In this document: piece after piece, positions 12,011 through 21,699 of the stretch
How the letters are laid out: each line of letters begins with the position of its first letter
How positions within the stretch are numbered: the first letter of the stretch is position 1
From: Schistosoma mansoni
Taxonomy: Eukaryota > Platyhelminthes > Trematoda > Strigeidida > Schistosomatidae
NCBI RefSeq assembly: GCF_000237925.1
Contig: NC_031496.1
Coordinates: 9,266,065 to 9,330,064, forward strand
DNA: 64,000 bases
Direction of reading: 5' to 3'
Notes under the pieces: model-generated
Seen by the model: only the letters and a program-made list of their open reading frames with translations
What the model was told of the DNA's origin: nothing
Databases searched by the model: none
Position numbers and translations under genes: made by a program

Positions 12011-12909
12011 CAAGACGTAACCAGCAACAAGATTACGTCTAACGAGCTTGCCACCGACAAACACTCTTCTGAAAGTTTGTTACGTTGAGCAGCATCTGGT
12101 CGTCTTTTCCTAGTGAAAGAGGTCATTCGACACAGTATAACAATCTAAAAGATGTACAGTGAACTTTCCGATTTATTGTATTCGTAGTCAGTTTCTAATT
12201 TTTCCAGTCGTCCTGGAAAAGAAAAAAGACGTATGTCGAAATACACTCATACGTGCATAAAGATAAGAAACGTGCAGAAAATCCGATGAACATCCGTATA
12301 GATACTATGCGACAGCAACAAAGTATTACACAAACAACATTGTTTTTTTAAGAGAAAAAATGATATACACACAAATATAAACATATTATAGAAGACAAAG
12401 TTTCTTTTATTGACTCAGCAATACAGAAAGTAGGCATAAAACAAAATTTTATACATTGTCCTACGTTAAGTAGTCGTTTAAATTTTCTAGAAACCTTACC
12501 CTTCTTATAGACCCATGAAAAACGGCCTCCCAAACTCCTGTGTTTTCCAAGCTGCCTAATTTATCCACTAAATAGGAATAAAGTTGTCTTTTGCAGCACT
12601 AGTGTTCACAAATCAGTGTTCGGAATAACCTGGTGATGAACATGTTTGTCTGAAATTTGTTGTTGTTGAAACCGATCCCATTTGAGACTTACACAATTGG
12701 CGCCATTCAAAACAAGTTACACATGTTAGTAAAGGTCATATCTAGCGTAGAAGTGCAGAATTTAGCTGGTATTTTCTAAATATGTTTCCTCTAGTAATCA
12801 ATTATTAATGTTCCGGAGTGTCTGTAGTGTGCATAACATCTTAGTTCAAGTCGAAACTTTTATCTCTCTGAATTCAGAAAGATAAAACAGTGCATCGATG
12901 CACTATTCG
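12011..12909. other. Gene-free stretch
   Basis: No gene or recognised repeat is seen. Short minus-strand open frames around 12348-12533 have no family motif. Confidence 0.4.
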
Positions 12910-13175
12910 TCGGATATTTAGGGGAAAATCGGAAATTTAGCGACATTTGAAAAACAGAGCGACAGAAAGGGGAAATTACGCTTTATTTCCCCCGGACAGG
13001 CGAAAAAGCAGACATTTTGGCGCATTTCCCCTTTATTTACGACTTATTTTCCAATGCATTTTCCGCTTTATTTCCCCTTTGTTCGCCTTTATTTCCCCTT
13101 TATTGGTTGTTTGGGTCACAGTATTTTACGAGGACAAGTTCAAATTCTCAATAATGTCGTATCACTAAATAATCT
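12910..13175. repeat. Unclassified repeat R2 rich in TTTATTTCCCC, copy 1
   Basis: The block repeats TTTATTTCCCC at least four times, together with its complement GGGGAAAT, giving a patchy inverted-repeat structure (GGGGAAATTACG facing CTTTATTTCCCC at about 12970-12993). A second, longer copy lies at 40000-40830. They share TTTATTTCCCCC plus GGACA, and a downstream AGTTCTCAAT-type block. The open frame across it is low-complexity and not taken as a gene. Confidence 0.6.
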
Positions 13176-15239
13176 CAAAACGTTTTCTACTTACAACTTG
13201 TAGTGTTTTTTCGTTTTAAACTCATTTAATATAACAGCTTGTTGAGATCGTTTCTCAGCTCAGCGTTCACTTACTGTGTGTGTATCAACTCCTTTTTTAA
13301 TTCATACACACTGTGGTGCATGACATCAAAAGCGTAGGTTAATAGTGTGGAAACTGTTTGAAATCCTTAACTCTTCATTATCTCGTTACTGTAGTTGACC
13401 CCCGACGTACCATTGACCTTACGTGTATATTGACTGCCATATGACATAGCAGATTAAAATATAAGTTTACTCCAAACATCGTTGAGTTTTAGTACATTTG
13501 ACGCTGTTAACTTAAGATGAACACATTTTTATGGTGCTTGTCCTCAGTTTGTCCCATAATTCTGGATTATTTTGTTATTATATTATTATTATATTTTTAA
13601 TATCAGATCGCCAAATTACTTGATTAGGTTGATTCAGTATGACCTTGTACTAAAGCTTATAGTGTTCTTTTTTCCTAACAGGTGACACTTCGTGTTAAAA
13701 CTTTTCGTCATGTTTTTTCCTCTGTTTATTGGGTAACTCGCAACATGGTATTTGGATTGCAAACCACATAATTGTATGAGTTGCGTGTCTTAGAGTCGAT
13801 CGCCGCCATCCATATTCACTCATTTTTTATCATTGCGTTAGTCCTAAGTTTTAGCATCCCTTCATACGCACTTTTTTCAAGCCATATTTTTATTGTGTAG
13901 TGTTTCTTAGTACTATTTATTCCACCGTTACTTGACTATTCTGTCCAACCTGTGAATTTCATCTTTACTTGCTGACTCGGTGTAGTAACTTTCACTAACA
14001 CTACTTGCGCCACTCTGTTGTGATGTGTGTGACTGACAGAATTTAGAATAGTTGCAATTCAGAGGTAATGATTAACCGTGGTTTTGACTTACAACTCAAA
14101 ATGAGACACGAATTCGCTGCCTTTGTTGAACTTATTACCATGGTACTTGACCCATCTTGTCACAGTCGAGTATTCTACGTTGAACATTCCTTACATTTGT
14201 CGCTGGTTGTCTCCGTATTTATATTCGAGTACTGAAAGTAAACTTACGCCAAGACTGTCAACTCCTAATTGGGTTATCATCACTTGACAGTAATCTAAAT
14301 CAGTTTGCAAACCGAACCCTGTGACACTGCATGAGTACTCAAACCAATCCAAAGGTCTTGGATTATCCCCCACCTTATTTTTAACCTGATGTTTTAATTT
14401 ACGTTATGGTGACGTAACTTGTTGTATGCACCCGATGGTACCCGGTGTCTGAACTAATTCAGCCATAATTAACTTAGAGCTTTGCATGAAGGTACGTTAT
14501 CCCAAATTTCCACGTCACGACTCGTATCTCTTTTGTTCTTTAAGGACTCTGGAAATCATATACACCACTGATCTAAAGTTATAGTTCCTTAACCCTCCCC
14601 TCCTTAAGTGAACCATCAGTACCTACCGTTGTTGTGAATTCATCGGACGTTTTCTATTCTCTGTAATGGGAACATCTGTACCCCTTTATTGTGTAGAACT
14701 TGCTTAGATCAAAATATTAACAAGTCGTATGAGAGCATTCAAAATTAAACCAAACTCCTGACTGTATTGAGACACATAGGAAAAGACGATCAATCTGTCA
14801 CTATCCACATAGCTAGTGTTTTTCATTTTGTCTATTTGGATATCTCTTACTAGTACAAGTTACTTATTTCTGACCGTCAACTCACTTAACGCTACACCAG
14901 CTTTTGTTATTAGAGCCTCACTACTCCAATGTTAATTAAAAACCATTAGAATGAATAGTTCTCTGGAACAAAATAAGATACATTTCCGGACTTATTAAAA
15001 GTATGTAGATCACCTCCCAAACTTTGAAAAGTGAAGCTATTTACCGGTCCCACATACCAGTAATCGTATTTCACTCTGTCAGCAAAGGGGTTGTACCAGC
15101 AGCACTCTGAAGTATTTGCTGAAAAAAGTTGTATTCAAATATAAAGGTTTCCTGGCAGTCGTAAACTATTGGCCCAATAACCGTTACACAATAGGTCAAT
15201 TTTAAGGATGAGAACAGTTGTCCATACTTGATCATTCAG
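13176..15239. other. Gene-free stretch
   Basis: It contains several AT-rich runs and short frames. No conserved protein motif or RNA gene was recognised. Confidence 0.4.
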
Positions 15240-15960
15240 TTACGTTAGTTTTAATTACAAGTAGAACTATTGAGTAGTAGTTTATGGATGTGAAACATGG
15301 CCGGTAAGAGTAGAGGATATTCCTAGGCTACTAGTACCGATCATAGGTGTCTTCGAAGCATTGCTCGTATATCCTGGGACCACCGAATAAGTAATGCAGT
15401 TGTTAGGAAACAGATACTAGGTAAGGATGGCAAATCAGTTGATGAAGTAGTAAAACTTCATCAGTTGAGATGGTTGGGACACGTGTTACGTATACCCAAC
15501 CACCGACTGCCCCGACGTGCAATGTTTCATGGTGTAGGAGTAGGTTGGAAGAAAGCTAGGGGCGGCCAGACCAAAACATGGCACAAATCCATGAAGTCAC
15601 TGACAAGTGGACTGAGCCATGTTGGTAGGTGTAGACTACCTGGTTGGGATCCGCGAGATGATAGCAACTGATAGTTAGAAACCTTGAATGACATGGCTCA
15701 AAATCGTTTGCAATGGCGAAGGTGCATCCACTCTTTGTGTTCTACCAAATTCTAATCTTCTGAATTCTTCATGTCTTTATCCTTTTTCTCTTTCCAAATT
15801 TATTTCACTGTATTATACTCCTTCAATAACATCTTCAAACCCTAATCTTTCACATAATGCTTATACTCTTACTACTTCTACCACTATGGGATTTGAATCG
15901 ACAACTGCATCTCTATGCTAATGTGTTATGGCAACTCGAACTGATGTACGTACGTACGAA
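15240..15960 (+). mobile_element. RTE-like LINE 3' end
   Basis: Translation gives the C-terminal region of an RTE-clade protein: YGCETWPVR (near 15282), RCLRSIARISWDHR (near 15340), LRWLGHVLRIPNHRLPRRA (near 15465) and LPGWDPRDDSN (near 15640), with a frameshift in between. A trailing 3' region follows to about 15960. No reverse transcriptase core is present, so this is a strongly 5'-truncated insertion lying about 470 bases upstream of the exonuclease gene. Confidence 0.8.
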
Positions 15961-16429
15961 GTTCTACGTTGTGACTGACTGACTGTCTAAGGTACTTGAC
16001 TTTCTAGTGTTGGATAGCAGGTTAAGCCCCTTACTATCTAAAGTTCAGGCAATGGCCATACATAAATAACAAGATTTAGCACAAATCCGTGTTGATTCAA
16101 GTCCCCTTCACTTGTAACTAATACTTTACCATTAAATTAGTTAGTTTGCCATCAAACTACTCAAAAATCGAAAAATTAGCGTGACCTTTAAAATTTTTAA
16201 TGGGATTCTCCTAAAGCTAAGAAGACACTAATCACCTCCTGTATTTTTTTACCATCCATATTATTGTCTGAAATGACCATCGTTTTGATTGTAATTTGGC
16301 CAAAACTTTTGAAAGCTTCGTCTTGTTACATTTCCATGCCTCTAATGATTACAATTGTATAAAGCAATTATTCACTTTTGAATTTTTCTAGTGTAGGTTT
16401 GCATCTACTAACCGTGCGTGTAAAATAAA

Positions 16430-17411
16430 ATGAAGTTTCCAGCACTAGGCGTAAGTTTTCTGTTTTTGTCTTGCTTACTTTCTAGAAGTCTTCAAGACCA
16501 CTGTTCTTGTCAACTCTAGTTTTATTTGATGTTGAAACTACGGGATTACCATCTGCTAACTTCAATCCAGAAATTACGGAATTATGTATGTTGGCTTGTA
16601 GTCGATTTAGTTTGGAGAATGCCACTGCTGAGCCTAGAGTAGAAAATAAACTCACACTATGCTTCAATCCTACCAGGACTATTTCATCGATAGCATCTAA
16701 AATCTCCGGTAAGTATATATATATCTAATTCTCTTGAACTTGAAAGGTTTGAATTCTGATAATTTGTTCCATCAGAAGGATTTTGATGCTAGTGCAGTGG
16801 ATCTTATTCAGTTGTTTCTTAATCGATTGGATTCACCTGTATGTTTTATCGCTCATAATGGACTTCGTTTTGACTTTCCATTGTTGAGAGCTCAAATAAT
16901 GAGTGTCAAAGGAAAAGATTACAATCTGAATGACTCTACAAATGCACCAATTATATGTACAGACACATTGCCTTTATTTCGCGAGTTCGCCTCCCAGTTG
17001 TCTGGAGTAAATTCAGATGATTCTGGCTTTATTTCAACTGATGATCAGTCATCTACTCCTGTTCCTATATCTCATTCTAGTCCAATAAAGTTACCTACTA
17101 CTACAAACAAACATTCCTTTCATTTAGGTGATATACATGAACGTGTATTTGGTGAAAAGCATAAACATGCTCACAGTGCAGAAGGTGATTGTAGAGCGAT
17201 GCTTCGATTAGTCCAGTATTTAGGATCACCTGCTATCGATTGGTTACAATCTCACTACATAAATTTTAATTCATTAACACCTATGTACAACTTACAGACA
17301 TCCGGCACTAGTCGAATTTGTTCTCTGTTCCCTTACCAAAGAACGAAAGTATATTCAGATGTATCCCTTAGTGATACTACTTCTCAATTGGATAACTTGC
17401 AGTTGGAATAA
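16430..17411 (+). CDS. TREX-like DEDDh 3'-5' exonuclease
   Basis: The gene is predicted to encode a 302-residue three-prime repair exonuclease that degrades DNA ends. Exons are 16430-16450, 16486-16708 and 16747-17411. The introns are 35 and 38 nt, both GTAAG...AG, and phases fit. All DEDDh residues are visible: D22 and E24 in FDVETTGLP, D124 in IAHNGLRFDFPLL, and H224 with D229 in HAHSAEGDCRAM. Length is close to human TREX1 (314), but there is no C-terminal membrane helix. A low-complexity Ser/Thr/Asp insert spans residues 168-202 between the second and third motifs. The ATG at 16430 precedes a 7-codon first exon; without it the VLFDVETTG strand would lack an initiator. TREX1 versus TREX2 orthology cannot be settled by eye. 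A possible poly(A) signal AATAAA lies at 17672. Confidence 0.9.
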
Positions 17412-19189
17412 TATAAAAACCTTGTAAATATGTTTTTATCAAGATTATTTCTGAAATAACTTTTCGGTGTTTTTCTGACTTACTTTTGGTTGTGTTAACT
17501 AATTTGACTGACTCGTCGACAAACTTTCATTTTTTCTAATACTAAATATGCACAGTTATTTACTTAAAACGTTTTTATATTTTTTAACTTCTTGATGATC
17601 GATTTTCATGCTTGTACCGTTTTTAATCTTTTTTTACTCATTTATCTGCTTAGATAAATATATCATGCCAAAATAAATTAGATCTCCATATTCTTTCTGA
17701 TAAACGTTATTTCTTTTCACCTCATTTGTATTATTCCTTTAAACATGAAGTAACTAAATGATTTACTGAAATTTTACTCTTATGTCTATTGTGGATTAAC
17801 GGCAACTTTTGTTATATTTTGTTGGTTACATATTGTGATTTTAATGTGTATGTTTGTGTGTAGGGGCAAATTTATTGCTTGTAAATTATTAAATTCTTTT
17901 GTCCATGGTGTAGCTCAAACACTACTATTCTATACGATATGTTTAAAGGAATTCAACCATCGTAATGTAGTAATGCGAGAATATAGAGTCTGTTGTATTA
18001 GTTCCACTGCTTGCTACTTCATTCATGTTACATGAAGCTCTCAGTTGTTAATTTATTTTAAATGCAATGCTGCAAACTGGGTGTTCCACAGTCTGACTAC
18101 CGTTTGAATAACAAATTACCATACGCTGATCTTTCGCTTGCCAAACCACTTCCGTCATATTCAAGTACCCAAACAAGACAGGTTTTCGACGGCTCGTTGT
18201 AAAAAGGGTGAGTTTAACCACAAGTCGAATGAATCAACGCACCCTGTTACCCATTCAAGATTTTGTTGGGAATCACTAACTCAGCTGAAGTGATGAACGC
18301 TCTTAACTTCATTTGGTATATTTAAACCTTTAACAGGGAGGACTAATTCCATACATCTTAATCTGTTAACTCAAGGCATTCATATTGCCACTATTCTCAT
18401 CGCATATGATTGTGTGTGCCTACTACTGGCCTAATACAAAGTAGCTTTATTTAAATAATGGTTCGTAACTCATTAGGGACTGAGATTTGTAACTCAGTAG
18501 CCTAGTATGTAGAGGAATTAATTAAACAGAGATTATAAATAGATACCACCAGTGATAATGTAGCACGAAATAACTAGAGATAAATATAAAAAACATTTGA
18601 CCCTAGTTTCTTAAATCCTACCATAATTTACTAGGACACCGAAAAGTAGACAGGTGTACTAAGTCATTTCAGCCAGAGCCATGTGCGGAAGCACAACGTA
18701 TGTCGTGACTTACAGTTAAAAATTCCAATTCATGAGCATCCTACTGCTCCCCATCTTTGATTCATCCTTTTCGTACTTCTAGTCTTATACAACTGTTCAT
18801 GCTTTCGTTTTGACTGCTCTGATTTCCTGTTCGTTAATTTACACTTCATACGTCCGCATGAGGCATACGACCAACCACTACAAATATGTGCTAGAACACT
18901 TGCAATATTTCCCGGTCTATCTACTTGATTTAGCCTGACTTAGCTCCATTAATTTGCTTAGCCCCTAACAATAGGCATATCAGATGAATGAAGACCTGTC
19001 TCGATATCATGCTACAACATTAGGGATCCATAATCCCAAGCAGTGATGCATGACATAAGAAAGTTAAGTAATCGAACTTGTCCAATTAATTAAACCCTCA
19101 CTCTAAATCTTAAGCACCTCAATCTCAACACTAATCTCATCGCGGGACGAAAGTAACTGACATGTAACGCTTCTGAAGAACAGATCAAG
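17412..19189. other. Intergenic stretch after the exonuclease gene
   Basis: It holds the likely 3' UTR (AATAAA at 17672-17677). Beyond that no gene was recognised. A 66-codon frame near 17835 has no supporting motif. Confidence 0.45.
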
Positions 19190-19574
19190 GCAGATTCTTG
19201 CGATTCAAAGGCTTCATACGCTCGTACACAACGCAAAGTCCGTGATATTCGATGAGTGTTGTACGACTGACAGCCACGCCTCTACACCGTACTGAAAACT
19301 GTCCATGACTTCAAGATATGCTATGTGGGAGTATATGCGCGATACTCGTCTTCCTTGGAAAAAATGGTTATTTACCCTCAACTGTCTTTCATCTCTGACA
19401 TCTACCGACGAGTTAAAATCACGGAGACCCAATCCCTTTCCCCTTGAAGTATACAAGTCGTTGGTTTCTCTCCCCACTCTCGGCCGTACCAGGGCATTTG
19501 GGGGCTTAAATAGGATGTCGCTGCCACGATTCGAACCTGTGTTAGTGCGGCCACAACGCAATGTCCTAACCACT
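19190..19574 (-). mobile_element. tRNA-related SINE, antisense, cut by assembly gap
   Basis: On the minus strand the sequence next to the gap reads AGTGGTTAGGACATTG and then CAGGTTCGAATCGTGG, the layout of a tRNA-derived A/B-box promoter with a consensus-like B box. The block CCCCAAATGCCCTGGTACGG (minus strand, near 19485-19506) recurs near 60040. The element continues into the run of N, so its length is unknown. Confidence 0.55.
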
Positions 19575-19774
19575 NNNNNNNNNNNNNNNNNNNNNNNNNN
19601 NNNNNNNNNNNNNNNNNNNNNNNNNNNNNNNNNNNNNNNNNNNNNNNNNNNNNNNNNNNNNNNNNNNNNNNNNNNNNNNNNNNNNNNNNNNNNNNNNNNN
19701 NNNNNNNNNNNNNNNNNNNNNNNNNNNNNNNNNNNNNNNNNNNNNNNNNNNNNNNNNNNNNNNNNNNNNNNNNN
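19575..19774. other. Assembly gap (200 N)
   Basis: Exactly 200 undetermined bases, probably a gap of placeholder size. The left flank is a SINE, so a repeat collapse is a likely cause. Confidence 0.97.
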
Positions 19775-20769
19775 CAAGCTGTGTCACTCTAACAGGTACT
19801 CGAAGAGTGATACCCGCCAGGCGGATTGGAGTCGAAACGTCACAACCCGACCCCCCCCCCCCCACAGACGGAGCCCAACCTCAATACTGGAAACGGCCAG
19901 TCTTACTTCAACTTTCACTGACGACTAGAACAAGTATGACACGCTTAGTCAGCACCCCACTCCATCTTGCCCATTAAGTAGTTGACCAGCGGACTGCAAC
20001 CATCAGGCTCGAAAACAGCCGGCAACGGGGTCTAACGTGGTCAGTGGCCAGGACAGACAACCAACGTCCCGTACACACTAAATCAGGACCCTAAATATAT
20101 TATCATCCTAACTCCCCATAACAAATCTGGATAAGTCCACTAAACGCGCGACTTTACTAGCACCCTAGGCCAACATTATGAAATGTCAGTGACGTCACCG
20201 AATGTTTTACCACGCATCACAAGTTGGGATCTCACACATCCCAACTAGACTCGGCACCAAATCCTTACAATACAGGACGTCTCGTAAACATCAAGTTAGC
20301 TCGCAAGACAACATACCAGAATAGTTGGTAATAAATACCAACATGTCAGTCCTCTTTTCAGTGGAGACTATCCTCCCGAGAATAACTGTCTGGCTCCTAG
20401 TTATCGAATCACAGTCGCCCAAGCATGACATTCTGAAAATTCGTATGTAATTAGTTTCTTGGACGCACCTGGTAAGGCATTACGAAACCTAGATACAACT
20501 GGCAGTACAATTTGTGGACAAAACCAAAGCATGCGTTACCAAGTACGTGCGACTAATATTGCACTAGCGAATAATAAAGCGACGGACATCTCTCCACTTC
20601 TTAGGACCGCATTGTTTTATCGGGTAAATCCCAAGCACTAAGTTATCAAAATTAAAACGATAGATTTAGAGTGAAGACAATGAGATAAATAAGTAAATTG
20701 ATAAAGTCATATGTACAACGCCACTATAGCCAAGGATTTAAGTGACAAGATCACGGGGTCTGAAAAATG
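19775..20769. other. Gene-free stretch with poly-C run
   Basis: Includes a run of C near 19850-19862. No gene is recognised. The part nearest 20769 is expected to hold the XBP1 3' UTR (minus strand), but no clear AATAAA was found on that strand close to the stop. Confidence 0.4.
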
Positions 20770-21607
20770 TTAAGAGAGAATTCCTGTGGATAAATCATCA
20801 CACGCGTCACACTTTAAAACATCTAAGAGTTCATCCAGGCTTTCTTCCGAATTGTAAGCATCTGTTAATCCAGGAATGTCTTCTATGTGGTCATCTTGTA
20901 GACTGTTTAAGATACTATCGTATAAGCATGGAGAATATGGAATCAGGTCGTCAGAGCAATTGCTGTCTCCAGACTGTTTGGTTTCAGACACATCTTGAGA
21001 TGAGACTTCGACGGTTTGAGCATCAAACAAAGTTGATGATATATCTTCAGGCACATCCTCGAGACTGGAGTTTTGGACGCATTCTCCAGGCCATTGTAGA
21101 GGTGGAGGAAGAGTAGAACGGACAGACAGAGAGCCACTCCCTTCTGCAGAGGGAGGAGTTCAGCTGACTCTGGTGGCTCAATCTGACTTCCAGAAAACTT
21201 CTCCACATGTCTGATAATACCACTTAGTTTTTCTTGCAGTGCTTGGAATTTTTGCTCTTGTTCAACAAACTTAAGGCGGAGCATTCGGTTTGAGGATTTC
21301 AGGTAATCATTTTCCCAACGGAGATAAGCTAGATTTTCCTCCATACTCTCCATCAAATCTTTTCTGCGATCACGTGCTTTCTGAGCTGCCTCCCGGTTAA
21401 GTATTTTTCTGCAACAATTAACAAACTAAGGAAATAACTGTACCTCCGGATGATTTTCTCCTCCTCGGTAAGATTATCCAACCTAGCTCGCTTCCTGTGT
21501 GACAGAATAGTGGAGGGTTCTGGGTAAGGCAGCGACTTTCGAACCAAAGCTACCCTATCACTAGGACAAGGTAACCCTCCAACGGTGACAACAACAGGAC
21601 TCCACAT
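20770..21607 (-). CDS. XBP1: XBP1 bZIP transcription factor (both reading frames)
   Basis: This is the UPR regulator XBP1. The ATG at 21607 is the only candidate start. Exon 1 (21607-21444) and exon 2 join across a 35-nt GT-AG intron (21443-21409) that splits an Arg codon. The bZIP lies at residues 38-115: basic region NREAAQKARDRRK (59-71), then a leucine zipper to about 115. Without further splicing the frame stays open to 20943 (209 residues) and contains the hydrophobic stretch GVALCLSVLLFLHLYN, as in the membrane-anchoring part of animal XBP1u. In a second frame, 2 nt away, lies an Asp/Glu-rich domain (LEDVPEDISSTLF onward) ending at 20770, as in the activator form XBP1s. An IRE1-type hairpin at 21137-21155 sits where the frames must be joined. 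The spliced product would be about 260 residues. Confidence 0.92.
21137..21155 (-). promoter_or_regulatory. XBP1: IRE1-type 5' splice hairpin in XBP1 mRNA
   Basis: On the minus strand, CTCCCT and AGGGAG form a perfect 6-bp stem closing a 7-base loop CTGCAGA. The loop fits the IRE1 target consensus CNG/CNGN, with the cut between 21147 and 21146, exactly after codon 142 in frame. The frame change needed to reach the acidic domain demands an intron of length 2 modulo 3, matching the 20-, 23- or 26-nt introns known in animal XBP1. The 3' hairpin is less obvious. Confidence 0.85.
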
Positions 21608-21632
21608 CACTATGCAACAAAAATCACAACGC

Positions 21633-21643
21633 TTCCCGCCAAA
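21633..21643. promoter_or_regulatory. E2F-like site just upstream of XBP1 start
   Basis: TTTGGCGGGAA on the minus strand, 26 bases before the ATG, matches the general E2F consensus. It may fall in the promoter or the 5' UTR, since the transcription start is not visible. A single-motif match can occur by chance. Confidence 0.2.
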
Positions 21644-21699
21644 TAAGTATGGTGGGTTCCAATGGGTCCAGTGTTGAAGTCAAATGGTTGTGGACGGAA

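Noticed and set aside
12947-13168. 73-codon plus-strand frame with repeated Phe-Pro-Leu patterns
   Set aside because: It translates the TTTATTTCCCC repeat and has no similarity to a protein family.
19305-19928. Open frames running through the N gap
   Set aside because: They are open only because N codons are not stops; the flanks are SINE and low-complexity sequence.
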